Source: Pohlia nutans (Eukaryota; Streptophyta; Bryopsida; Bryales; Mniaceae). From it: DNA of 64,000 nt. Shown here one piece after another: positions 48,840 to 60,437 of the stretch (its first letter is position 1; the number at the start of each line of letters is the position of its first letter). A model generated the notes under the pieces. It made no database searches, was not told the DNA's origin, and worked only from the letters and a program-made list of their open reading frames with translations. The stretch covers positions 15,033,811-15,097,810 of the forward strand of contig CM040085.1 in assembly GCA_022496805.1 (NCBI GenBank), written 5' to 3'. Position numbers and translations under genes: made by a program.

Positions 48840-49889
48840 GTTTTATTGATCCTTCTGTTGACCATTGAAACACAATTTCAATGTATTTTTTTGGACATCA
48901 TATGAATAAATTATGCATTTACAAACTGTTGGTTATAGGTGTATCCAAAACTGACCCTAAATTCTCATGTTCAAATTGTGTGCATTTTAGACAAGTCCTT
49001 TAGGATAGGCATTGCAATTAGGTGCAAGTCTTAATTTGTTTGTCTAGTCAAAACTAGTCTTGTATAAAGGCTAGAGTTTCCTCACATACTAAACTCCAAT
49101 GCATCAAAGTTTTTGTGAACTACAACTAAGTACAAGAACTTATTTATACAATATTCAATTAATAAAATTTTAAGTGCAATAGAATCCTCTTGAAAATATG
49201 GATTAAAACAATAAAACAAAATGAAATCGTTCTAATATTAACCCCTAATTGCCTATAGGTTTTGGCAATACCTAAATGTATTATAAAATGAGGCTTCTTA
49301 ACTTTTTTGAGCTTCAACTCGAAAAAGCACATGTAGGACATCCTTGTTAGAAGACATTCGTAGAGTTGAATTTGAAATAAAATGCCTATATATTTATCAA
49401 ATGAATTTACACAAAAAACTTTGAAAATTCACTAATTACAATTTTAATACTCTCACCTTCTAATTTATTATGATTGGTTGAAATCATTATGCTTCAATAG
49501 TGGTGAAGTTGTTCATTTGAAATTTATTATGGTTTGATAGAGATGGTATTGACATGGATCGTCTATTGACATTGAATCATCTTTTGCAAAATGTGCAATA
49601 TTCAACCTATAAAATCATTTTTTGATTGCTTACCAAATCGTATGGATGTCATGGAAAAGTCATCATCTATAACTTTCAAGGAATGGATGTAGTGCGCATT
49701 TAATAGCTCAAAACCTTAAATTACTTTTTTGTCGAAATGAAAACTCACATGGAATGAAAGGACCTAGTAAACTCGATTTTGATTTTTTTTCCTAGTTTGA
49801 CTTCATTGACATGAAAGTAACTTACTGAAAAATTCATCACATCACATCTTCCACGTGCCAACTGGTAGAGATGAAACATAACAGTGTGA
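48840..49889. other. Gene-free AT-rich stretch between convergent genes
   Basis: Holds an orphan TTAACCCCTAATTGCC terminus near 49239. I recognise no gene. Confidence 0.4.
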
Positions 49890-49893
49890 TTAA

Positions 49894-50724
49894 CCCTTTA
49901 ACCCCTAAACGTCCCAGCGTCCAAAAACTGGATCACGAATGGATTCAAAACCTTGTAACTTTCTCATACAAAACCGGATGACTTTCATCCAAGTCACCTT
50001 TGCAAGCCTATTAAATTCTCTATCAATTAGAGTAAATCTCTTGTGATGGGGAGATGTTGATAATATTGGAGAGGCCTCCAAATGCAAGTATGTCAAATTT
50101 GTTGGGTAGATTTCATGCATGCAATGGTCCTCTCATGTACACCTAATGTACATCTGAGTCATGCTAATATCTATTTTTGAGGCTAGCATCTACTTGTGTT
50201 CAAAGGATTGGTACGTTTAGGGGTTAAAGATGTGTTATAAAATGTTTGATGAATCACAAAAACGGAGTTGATATATAAAGAAAAAGTTGTAAATCTCAAT
50301 GTGTAGATCTCATATGTACGGTTGGATTTATCATATTTTTTATTAAAAGTTTTTAATAAATTTTGCAAGGTTTTCTTTTGAAATTCCCTTAAAAATCCCA
50401 AATTAACAATTTTGTATTAAACAAATTATAACGGATTTGGAATAATATGCATTATGAGATGGTATAATTTCCATTATTTGATTTACTTATTTTGGAGAAT
50501 CATTGTTAATTGAACTAAGAATGAAACTTGACATAAACCAATTTTGTCATTTAAAAAAATTCACAATATCTTATTTTGAAAATCCATACTGTACAAATGG
50601 TAGTCAACTAGCACAAGAACTAAGGAAAATTTGGATGGATGAAAATATCTTATTTTGGATGTAGTCAAGAGAAGGCTTACAATCTGTTCATCGTCCATTA
50701 TACGAACACAGGCACATCAATGGG
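49894..50724. mobile_element. Family B TTAA-flanked element, copy B4, split by A2
   Basis: TTAA at 49890-49893 and 50725-50728. After its first bases CCCT, a complete family A element is inserted at the TTAA that lies inside the B terminal repeat (CCCTTTAACGTCC). Family B then resumes with GTTATAAAATGTTTGATGAA; about 24 bp next to the junction are missing compared with B1. Confidence 0.8.
49902..50223. mobile_element. Family A TTAA-flanked MITE, copy A2 (322 bp), nested in B4
   Basis: TTAA at 49898-49901 and 50224-50227. Same length (322 bp) and high similarity to A1 at 4249-4570. Termini CCCCTAAACGTCCCAGCGTCC-type and GGTACGTTTAGGGG. Confidence 0.9.
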
Positions 50725-51077
50725 TTAAGCATTCAACACGAGAGACTCTAACTTTGTTGTATAGCAGGTACTAAGCTACAAGAGGCTATATAGCTTATTT
50801 CATTTTCATGTTAGAGAGAGACAATGTTAAGTGAAAGACCTCTTTATAAAATGAATCCTTCGACTCAAGAGGGAATAAAGCCAGTAAATGAGAAATCGCC
50901 GTGTCTAATATCTCTCTTTCCTCCTGATGAATGCTACCTAAATGAGTAGTTTTCCGTTTCTAATCTCTCTTTCCTGCTGATGAATGCGACGTCGTACTGG
51001 ACAAAATTATGCTTACAGGAGTTACCCAGCTTGAAGCAATAATCGAGGTTGTGTCTCTGCGTGGTTGTGGTTTTCAT

Positions 51078-53905
51078 CTATTTCTTCTCGTCATTTTCAG
51101 TTGCAGGTGAGCTGGCCTCCTCATCGTCAGACTCTGCCCCTGCAGATCCAACCATTCGCTCCAGAGACTCAACGTCTGATTGCTCGGACAGTGTATCAAT
51201 CCGAACCAGGTTTGCATCGTCGCTGCAGCACAAGAATTCAACAATCTCAATATATTACTTTTATGATATGCAAAACCTACGCATGCAATTTCTATTTCTA
51301 TTCATAAAGCAGGAGCTTGATACAGTCGTATACTTTTACTTGACTGAGAAGCAATAGATTAAATTTCACTAGATGCAGCAAAGACATGTATTATATGGAA
51401 AGCATTCACTAGTTCTCTCACATGTTCCACATGCATGGAGATAATACTAAAGACTTTGAAACAACGGAAAAATTGGAAATATTAGACATACTCAGTGACA
51501 CCAAATGTTGTTTTAATGGTCAAGGCACTCCTGTTGTCACTTGTAACGAACTCCTCCAACTGGAACAAGTCAACAACAAGTCAGATAATTTCTATAATTG
51601 AGAACCCCTATCCAAATATATGCACTTCCTGTATGACTAGCTGAAATAATATGAAAGCGCCATTGTAATGCCATGATCGTACAACCTTACACATTCACCA
51701 TATTTAGGTAAAACCCACTGAGTGTGCGATTCCAGATGAAACAGGCAAGACCACAAGAATACACGATAAACACGATTGTTCTTACAGGGCTCTACACATG
51801 CTTAGAGCTTGAAAGCATTCCTATGCTAGAAGCCTAGCGATTTGTAGTGAACTTACTTCAGAGAGGTAGAGGAGCTTGGAAAAGAGGGCCTGAACTGCAG
51901 CCTTGCGCTTAATACCCTTTTCTGTGAAGCCTTCGGTATTCATCACGACTGGGCCTGGCACATCCATATTCACAACTGTGACAAACAATCTACAACAACT
52001 TGTTCTCGTAACTAAGACGAGAAGCACACAAAGTTAACATAGAAAACGCCAATCTGTTTGTGTGGAAATAGGAGAATACTGGACAATTTTTGGTACATAC
52101 AATCAATGTGGAAAGGAATATGAGAAGCACTCCTATGCCACAAAACCACAAGGTTGGAAAACTTCCTCCTCCCACACACATCGTCCAAAGTACATACGAA
52201 CGAAGTACCTTTAGCCTTCACGATGCGTTTGGCAACATCGTTCAGTACTTCGGCAACCTCAGGTTCACTTAAACCCGAAACCTTCCTCAAATGGAGCAGA
52301 TCAGCAACTGTCTCTGGAGTGAACGGCCGCTCGTTTAGAACGTAACGTACATATTTGCGCAGAACCTCAGCCATGGAAAAATTGCACTGCACACCTCCAC
52401 AAATCCAATTGCGGTGTGAGCCCTCAACTTTAGATATATTTATTTATGGTCAAAGTGGGAAATTTATCAAAGACTATCTTGGTATGCGGGAAATTTTATC
52501 CACGAGATGTAAAGATCAATTATTCAACCCCACGATTTTAATGATACATCTACGAATGTATACTGCATATTTGTACGGTAAAATGTATGTTTCTCATCAA
52601 AACTACCAACACTATAGAGACAACAGTATTGATGTCTAATAATCAGATTTTCTCTTCCCAGACAGCCACCTCGTAATGCTTCCGATGCATATTCAGACAC
52701 TGCATGCTGATAGTCCTGTAATGAAATATGAGATATATAATGCTTACTACATACATCGTATTCACGACGGACGAGCTAAAGTATTCTATTGAAGAAACGA
52801 AACGGACAAGGGTGCATCAAGCTGTACCTTGCTTGCGAGCTTTTGAAGTTTACCGGAATCCAATTCATCCCTTTTCGATGGAAAATACTCTCCCAAAGCT
52901 TCGCACAAGTACGCATTCTTTCCTACCTGCCACCACATTCTTTCATGAGACACACAGCAAGGACATGTTCCAGAAACAAACGCATTAGACCCTCTCATGT
53001 ATTAACAAGGGAATAAAGCTAATCCATAATGCATTACCAGGAGTCACAAAATTCCGTGTACCCCAACTGCTAAAGACCAAAAGAATCCATAAAACCCTAA
53101 AGGACCAAGGATTCATGGCTATAAAATAACCAATTCTATTGATCAATTAAAAAAAGGGCCAAATTATATTACCAGAATCAGTGTAGACTGTAGAACATTG
53201 CATGTTTTGGTCAAAAAAAAGGAAATTTGACAAAAGAAAGTCTCCACATGACCTACTCAAATCTGTAAAAGAAAAACACGAGACCCAACTTGGGCTTCGA
53301 GATAGCACATAACGCTCACAATCGACAAACTGTGCAACAAGCAATGGAGTCGGAAACAATAACAGATGCTCGAAAACTTCCAAGAAAATTTGTACCTGAC
53401 GTCTTCGTTGCCCTTTAGAAGAAGTGTATTTCTGGTATGTCTTGACGACAGAGAGAACGAAAGTGATTCCGAGGTAGGCCAAAGGCACCGCAACGAGCCA
53501 AGGCATGCGGCTCTCTGCCACTCTAGGTCCAGGAACTCGATCAATTGCTTTGCCAGTAGCAAAAACGAGATCCTCAGCCTTCTCCTGAATCCAAGAAATC
53601 TCTACCTCCTCCTCCTCCTCCTCTTCTGGACCTACCTTCACCTCAATTTCTGCCACCTTCTTCGCTTGAAGTACCACCGGAGACCTACGGCTAGGTAACG
53701 GATTCCACACAACAGAAGAATGCGATATTTGAAACTCCGGATTGCAAAACCTTCCCGGTGCTACCTGTGGCCGAATTTGACGAGAGTTAGTTCGATAGGA
53801 AGCTGAGAAACTGGGCGACACATTAGTGCTAGAGAGGGACAGCGATGGCGCAAGGACGCAGGCGCGGGAGCTCCGCAACACATCGGGTATTGCCATAGTT
53901 GCCAT
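51078..53905 (-). CDS. Plastid-targeted membrane protein with a helical domain, function unknown
   Basis: Six exons on the minus strand with consistent phase: 53905-53396, 52926-52828, 52386-52209, 51954-51857, 51559-51492 and 51222-51078; 365 aa. The Ser/Arg-rich N-terminus (to about residue 80) looks like a chloroplast transit peptide. An acidic run of eight Glu is followed by SWIQEKAEDLVFATGKAIDR and one membrane span at about 135-154 (PWLVAVPLAYLGITFVLSVV). After a Lys/Arg-rich turn comes an all-helical conserved domain: KNAYLCEALGEYFPSKRDEL, RKYVRYVLNERPFTPETVAD, EGFTEKGIKRKAAVQALFSK. The tail is acidic and Ser-rich. I recall uncharacterised plant plastid proteins with the same order of segments; I cannot name a function. 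Intron 1 holds a truncated family F element, and 24 bp of exon 1 recur upstream at 54055-54078. Confidence 0.8.
53093..53301. mobile_element. Family F TTAA-type element, degraded copy F3, in intron 1 of the plastid gene
   Basis: The left end CCCTAAAGGACCAAGGATTC matches family F, and the right part (CCCAACTTGGGCTTC) matches its interior. The terminal TTAA motifs are lost. Confidence 0.6.
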
Positions 53906-54099
53906 AGCCAAAAGACTTCTGCAATCCTGCTAAACCCTAATTCAATTCCGTTTGTCTTTCACGCTTTTGTTGCGTATTTCTGTTCCCGATGGGTTCCCTG
54001 TTCCCAATGAATGGATAATGGATCTTTAAAAATATATATAGAAACTAGAACAAAGCCCTTTAGAAGAAGTGTATTTCTAAAATATATTATCATTTTAAA

Positions 54100-54240
54100 G
54101 TAAAAATATCAAGGCATTTTATTTTACAAATATCTAGGCATTTCAAAATAAAAATATCTAGGAACTTTATTTTAAAAAATCTAGGCATTCTTTGAAAAAA
54201 TGTCTAGGCATCTTAAAATAAAAATATTTAGGCATTTTTC
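54100..54240. repeat. About 24-bp degenerate tandem repeat (ATCTAGGCATTT), six copies
   Basis: Cores start near 54107, 54132, 54156, 54179, 54202 and 54227 (AAAATATCTAGGCATTT type), a period of 23-25 bp. It sits upstream of the plastid-protein gene and directly before the 54250 hairpin. Confidence 0.8.
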
Positions 54241-54249
54241 TTTAAAGTA

Positions 54250-54318
54250 AATATCATGTGTCACTAACGTCACTAATCCCAAAAATAAAGGTTAGTGACG
54301 TTAGTGACACATGATATT
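54250..54318. repeat. Perfect hairpin with 27-bp arms
   Basis: Left arm 54250-54276 (AATATCATGTGTCACTAACG plus TCACTAA) and right arm 54292-54318 are exact complements with a 15-nt loop. It lies about 350 bp upstream of the plastid-protein start codon. Each arm contains a direct repeat of GTCACTAA. It could be a minimal fold-back element or a small-RNA source. Confidence 0.9.
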
Positions 54319-54324
54319 GAAAAT

Positions 54325-55079
54325 TAAAAAAATTGAACCCCTAAATGATCAAACCCCTCTCTATTATGTTTTTTACGTTTTTCTTTAAAAAGAAAAAGAA
54401 AATAGTGATTAAGGGGCATAATCCATTTGATAGAGAAACCATACAAAAAAAATGTTTGAATTTTAAATGTAAAGCATTTTTCTATTTCGTAACTCAAATT
54501 TGAATTCTTTTACACATACATAGCATAATAGAGCAATTGGAGTCAACACCTTTTTGCAATGGAACCACAAAAGGTTACAATAATAAACTCATTATACATG
54601 GTAGTCCCAAAATTCATGGAATACAAATGGTGTTCCCTCATTTCTTAGAAAAAAGGATCCAAATAAAGATAAACTTTGGGTTCAATTTTCGAAAGCATGC
54701 TCCACTAAACTGCGGTATTATGCTATGTACATTCTAATACTATATTTATTCCTTGTTGATAAATCAAAAAACTAAAAACATAGGATGCCAAAATAAATTA
54801 GAAAATGAACAAATGTTTGAAGAAAAGGAAGAAAAAAAAATTAGAAGAGAAGAGAAGAGAGACATTCAAATTTAAATTCCTTATTTGTAAAAATTGAAAA
54901 TTCAAAAAAGACCTAGGAAAAAAAATAAAATTACATAAAAACAAAAAATACCAAAAAAATAAGTAGGGAAAAAAAGATAAAAACACGAAAAAAAAAGCCT
55001 CCGAAAATGAAACAAAACAAAAATAAACACTAAAAAAAACCAAAAAACAAAAACTTTTTTCAAAAACAAAAAAATAACT
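54325..55079. other. Gene-free, strongly A-rich sequence
   Basis: The 54780-55080 part is almost entirely A-rich on the plus strand with scattered GAA and CAAAA runs. An orphan GAACCCCTAAATGATC terminus lies near 54333. No coding content. Confidence 0.4.
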
Positions 55080-55220
55080 GCAGCTGCAGCGGCCCGCCTG
55101 CTGCTTAGGCCGGACATTTGGCCAAGCTAGGCCCGGCCAGGCCATTGCCCTTGGTTGGCCCTTGCCAATCTCGCGGACCTCCACGAGGTTGGCAGGCGCG
55201 CCCTTTGGGAGGGCACACCC
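55080..55220. other. Isolated GC-rich block
   Basis: An abrupt change from A-rich to GC-rich sequence (GGCCGGACATTTGGCC, GGCCCGGCCAGGCC, GGCAGGCGCGCCC) for about 140 bp, then back. No exon can be read with confidence. It may be part of a degraded retroelement. Confidence 0.4.
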
Positions 55221-58200
55221 AAGTATAAAATGACTTTTATAAAAGCTCATTTTAGGTGTTCCAAGAATTTAAGGCCCACCCCACCGCATAATACACACAC
55301 ATCTCATTTTACCTATCAAAGGTAATGCTCTCACTACTTTTAATTTTGCAAATGACACTAATTAGGATTGTAAAACTCAATATATAGGCATTCTAGGATT
55401 TATAGGTGATATTCTTTTCACCAAAAAGATTTAAAAATGCCTACCTACCATGATTTTAATCTTGTTTTCTTTAATTCTTTGTAGGCGTGCTTGATTGGAG
55501 TGAACATCGTGACGCATAACAAGTCGAGGTAAGGATTATTTTCAGAATTCGTTTATTTTCAAAAACGTGTCATTCATATGTTATTTTCATCTCGAATCAT
55601 TTGATCTTACTTTTAATTACATGTAGTTATTTACAATCACATTTTGAACATCGAATTCGGATCGAACAAATACACATCAGCTGCTAAATTTAGCATATTT
55701 AGTCCTAGGAACTCAAATTTCTCATAAATTTCTCTAATTCAAAAGACAAACTCCACGTTAGGGCCCTTAGAGGTTAGGGGCATCCAAATTTCATGTCCGT
55801 TGTTAAGAATATCTCTTAAAAGTTGCTAAATATGACATAATAGACCATACATGCTCGAATTTGATGTAGATTTCCACAATTCAAACTACAAACAAAATGT
55901 TATGGCCTTTAGAAGTTAGGGGCATCCAAATTTCATGTTGGGTTCCGCGATTTATAGTCAAAATCTGCTAAATATAGCAAAATTTTCCATACATGCTTGA
56001 ATTTGCTACGGATTTCTATGATTTGAAAGCAATATAGAACATTGCGGTCCCGAGGGATTAGTGGCCTTGAAATTTCATTTCAGGTTTTTTTTAAATTATA
56101 AAAGTGATTGGCTAAATGTAGTTGTTTAGTTAAAGAAATCCAAATTTGACTTAGATTTGTTCAATGCAAACCTCAAGCCAAAATTTGTGCCTCTACAACT
56201 TTGAAGCCCCATATATTTAATGTTCGGTGCAAATGAATGAATTGAGAGCATGAGCTGCTAAATTTTATTTTATTTTCTAAAAACTTCTATTCAATATGGA
56301 TTATTTAAGTTTTAGTCTCGAACGTAAATTATAGGCCAATATTGCATATGTCTCAATATTTAAGTTTCAGTTTCAATGGTGTGACCTATACATGGAGTAA
56401 CTACTAGTACGGAGACTACGACGCTATCATTTGCATGGGCCTTGCGGGGGGCCTTGACGCTTGGAGTTGACGGATTATACGATAACCTCGAGGAAGTGAA
56501 GTATTGTCGTTTGGGAGAAGAGGGTAACTTCACATATGAGCATGTGACCTCCATTTTAGAGGGTGACTTAAACGCAAGTAGCATTCCGTCTCTGGTGGCA
56601 GAAGCCATGGTCATAAGAGCGTTGGATTATTTTGATCCGGGGACCCTTTAAGAGATTATAGTACTACTCGGGGAGCAACAGTTGAGTGAAACATGAGAAG
56701 AGGTAAAAAAATTCAATTCTCCAAAGTGATTCCTGAGACTCAAAAGATGGAGCAGTAGTACAAATCGGGAAAGTACTCAAAGGATAACTCTTTGATGCAG
56801 TAGGATACTGTGCAAATATTATTTACGTTGTAATGTGTGCCTTTATTTTTATATGAAATGAAGTGTTTTGTTCAGATTTTCTATCAGATAGTAATAAAAA
56901 AATATTGCACATTATGTTTAATTTTCTTTTAATACATCTAAATTTCCATATGAATGAATGTGTTGTTGTCCAAAAAAGAGAATATATGAAATCTCAGGGG
57001 AGTAAGATTTCAGAAAAGTGCAAATTTTTCACCATCGTGGCCATTGGACAATGCATTTAACCAAGTGCAAAATTGCTAATTCGGTGTTTTGTATGATATA
57101 TTATAACTGTATATAACCAGGTCGTGCGTTCATGTGCATACATTGGTTACAACTATTTTGTAGTAGGAAATGTTGTGATGGGCTCTAGCAGGAGCCAATT
57201 TAGTATGATCATAACCTCTAGATCTATACTTACAATTTTAGTTTTTAAATCTTTGAACAAAGAAAAGAGGGAATTCTAATCAATTTTTGAGATTAGTATG
57301 AATCAAGAGTTCGTTTGATTAACACTCTACACCTATGACTGGCACAAGACAAATGCTAGGCCATATTGCTATATGGGAACTACATTCCTCCACTTGAGGG
57401 TGAACTCTAACCTAACACTAAACCCATTTTTTAGGAAACCAATGTCTTTCCCAAAGGGTTTTTTAAACACCCTTAAAACAAGGTCCCTAAATCCACCATA
57501 GTTGGAGGACTATTGAGTGACTAGAAAATAACTTTTGACAGATAAAGGAATGAAGAAGGTTAAATAGGGCATAATGTCAATTTTTTCTTTTGAAATAGAA
57601 AGATTCACTTGATGTACTTTTGGATAATCTAAGGGTTCCTATTCAAAAATAGGGCTATCTATTATATAATATAGATTGTGCATATATTGCACAGGAAGAT
57701 AGTTCTGTTGCAAAAAAATATTGTTGTGTTTAACTTCAGCACATGCCAACACATTGAGAAATAACCCTCTTTTGACCCACCAACCAAAACATTAGGGGGG
57801 GGTGTCAAACCCCTTTCTTGGAGAAATCACTTAGTGTAAATTTTGGTATACATGAGCGAACAAAGGGTATTTAATGGGGGCGCTATGAAATAATTTGAAT
57901 ATTCTACTATTCTTAGTATACTTAGGATATATTAATGGAATATTCTAAGAATATTCATAAAATATTCCCAATTTGGTTTTTAAACACCCTATATCACATT
58001 TAAAATTTTAAAATTTTAATCTCAAATAAATAAAAGTCACCCTATATTTGTTCTCTCATTGTTATCTAAATTTTTGACAGTGACTTTCCCAGGACCCTTT
58101 TACAAAGTAATTCAATGTTTGATGATAAGATAATCAATTCACAAAAAGCAACTGGACAGTCATAGTGGACATTATCAAAATGAGGTTTGAGATCCCCCTC

Positions 58201-58227
58201 TTACATTTATACATATCCTAGACCACC
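55221..58227. other. Gene-free stretch
   Basis: The part from 55.2 to 56.3 kb repeats the theme AATTTCATGT / GGGGCATCCAAATTTCATGT loosely. A short open stretch at 56442-56651 (VDGLYDNLEEVKYCRLGEEG region) is less AT-rich and could be an old retroelement or gene remnant; I do not recognise it. The rest shows nothing. Confidence 0.35.
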
Positions 58228-58231
58228 TTAA

Positions 58232-58811
58232 CCCCTAAACATACCAGGGTGTCCTTGGAATTGACAATTTGAGAAAAATCATCATAAAGTACTATTTAGA
58301 AGAATATTTTGAAATTGATATACAAATGAAAGTTCTAGATTTTGAATTTTAGATTCCATCCGTACAGTTCGATTCACTATTACTATCATCAATATTTAAT
58401 TATCAATTTTGAAAGTTAAAATTAAAAATTCCTTCTAAATTCAATTACAAACAAAATTTTAGTACTTTTTGAGTAAAATTTGTTGGAATGAGTTTGAAAT
58501 GAGATACTCTTAAACGTGGTGATTCTTTGAAATTTTTGTGTTTCTTAAATCTATGACCTCATGTTTGCAAGGCCACTTTTGAACTATAGTCAATGCAATT
58601 TTGGCTTGGTCAACGACTTGACATACTTCTACATTTGTAATTTAAAAAAAAAATGTAATCAAGTATGACTAAATCCAACCGTTAGATAAGACAACAACTT
58701 GGTGAAGAATCTCCAAAAAATTGGATTACTTTCATCCAAGCATTGATGAGAACGTGAAAAGGGTTTGAATTTGTTAGTCGTTCAGTTTCTTGACGCTGTG
58801 ACGTTTAGGGG
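58232..58811. mobile_element. Family C TTAA-flanked element, copy C2 (580 bp)
   Basis: TTAA at 58228-58231 and 58812-58815. Left terminus CCCCTAAACATACCAGGG; right terminus CTGTGACGTTTAGGGG. Similar to C1 (35349-35910) and the diverged copy at about 1.97-2.47 kb. Non-coding. Confidence 0.85.
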
Positions 58812-58815
58812 TTAA

Positions 58816-59409
58816 CTTGATCCCTCCTTCTATTTGAAGCTGCTACTTTCTCGAAGGTAAGAACATTGTAAAAACAAGAAATCGCGCCCCCAACTACGGT
58901 AAATCACTCACTTTCAGCTCCTTTGCCGCAACCCTCCCTTTATTATGGTTATGCTTATCTTGTGACCAACCCCTACGGTAGGGTAGAACACATAATCGTG
59001 ACTACTCACAACTACCAATTGCAACCTTCCATTCCTAAATAGATAATCGCTCAAGGGATTAATGTGCACATGTGATGTTAGGTTTGACACCCCTGTTTCA
59101 GACAATGCAGAGTTGTCATGAAATCACAACTTGGCACTATGGTGCTAGATCTTGTGGCTTTTGAAAGTCCAAGCTATTTTCAGAGCCCTGGGAATTCAAA
59201 TATCACAATTTTGAAGCTCTGGAACAGAACACATTCAACATTTTGATGAATATGACCATGGATTAAGGTGTCGTCTCCACGACTTGGAAGACCATGTATC
59301 TGTGGAATGCATTTGGCAGGACAGGCCCTGGAACGACCAGCAGCTCAACCGCTTCACGGATATCATCGTCAGGAAGGTCTCACTTTAAATTGCTTCATGC
59401 AAGACAAGT
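58816..59409. other. Gene-free stretch, possible coding remnant near 59.26-59.39 kb
   Basis: The plus-strand reading HDLEDHVSVECIWQDRPWND and on to a TAA stop (about 59273-59389) is coding-like in composition, but I recognise no family and see no flanking exons. Otherwise no structure. Confidence 0.3.
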
Positions 59410-59441
59410 TACCCTAAAACCCTAAACCCTAAACCCCCTAA
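59410..59441. repeat. Interstitial telomere-type repeat (CCCTAAA)n
   Basis: About four imperfect units of CCCTAAA in a row, the plant telomere repeat, next to a fold-back element. It is too short to be a functional telomere. Confidence 0.85.
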
Positions 59442-59462
59442 ACCGCTGCCGTTTTGCAGACT

Positions 59463-59722
59463 GTTAGGGCGAGTCCCCATGGGCCACCCGTGCCCACTCT
59501 CTGCAGAGAGAATAAACCAATTTTAGCTCCTGCTTTGGATTAGAGGACGGGTGCTAGAGCGATAGGACGGGCTTGGCACTTCCTCAAACCAAGGCCGCTG
59601 TCTTTTAGAGACCCGCTCTCACTTTTATTAGAGAAGAATCAGAGAAGGTTGAACAGTGAACCGGTTGTCTATTATCTGCAAGAGCGGGGACGGGCGGCCC
59701 ATGGGGAGAGGCTCTTACCCGC
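59463..59722. mobile_element. Fold-back element beside the telomere-type repeat
   Basis: GCGAGTCCCCATGGGCCACC near 59469-59488 is mirrored by GGCGGCCCATGGGGAGAG near 59693-59710; the imperfect arms are about 45 bp and extend to CTGCAG / CTGCAAGAG. GC-rich, about 260 bp, non-coding. Confidence 0.65.
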
Positions 59723-60437
59723 CTTCTTGAGATGCTAGCAACATAAAAGTCTTTTGCTCGTCAATAAGCGATGACTTGCGTACCGGCATGGTAACAATGT
59801 CCATTGCATAGACTTTACTTGATATTAGCAGGATGTTAGCATCAGTGCGAGTTTCTAGCTAGCTAGCAAGTTTCACACGCAAACATAGATGGCGATATAG
59901 TATAATTCTAAATAGTATATTCTAAACAGTTTATTCGTGCACGAAGGTACGCACAAATACTCTCAACAGAAGATGCACGTACCTTCACTTGTTTTAAATG
60001 TTGACAGTACTAGATTTCATAGAGCAGATGCTGAAATTAGAGTGCCCAAATACTAAAATGGTGATGGAAAGCGGACTCATTCAAACACTGAATTACAAGG
60101 CACAGATCTTGTGTGATAATGTGGAATTAAACCTTCCCAAGATCACTGGAATATATCGCATTTCAAAAGTTCTGGTGGAACCCAGGATAGACCGAAATTT
60201 CGGACCATTTATTCAAGCAATCGTGCCAATCTGCGACTGCCCACACATCTTCTACTCCAACAATAAAAAATAAAAAATAAACAGATCCAGCTACACCGGA
60301 AAAAAATCACGATAAACTAGTCACAGTCTGTCTGCAACCCCGCATGAACGCCCTGCTTGAATGGGCCTGTGATGCTAGAGTCTTCGCTTGCAGGTGCTGA
60401 TGAGAGCTGGAATTCATGGGATGGACTGGTCGCTTAA
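59723..60437. other. Intergenic sequence, 3' side of the germin-like gene
   Basis: No gene recognised. An open stretch at 59998-60273 has no family resemblance. The part next to 60437 is the likely 3' UTR of the germin-like gene. Confidence 0.35.

Noticed and set aside
48617..48865. 82-codon minus-strand open frame
   Set aside because: Antisense of the last exon and 3' UTR of the carboxypeptidase-like gene.
52660..52716. Possible extra exon (DYQHAVSEYASEALR) in the plastid-protein gene
   Set aside because: Including it breaks phase with the next exon, while joining 52828 to 52386 directly restores the family pattern LASK-CNFSMAEVLRKY.
59998..60273. 91-codon plus-strand open frame
   Set aside because: No recognisable domain; it lies 3' of the germin-like gene in sequence without other coding signs.
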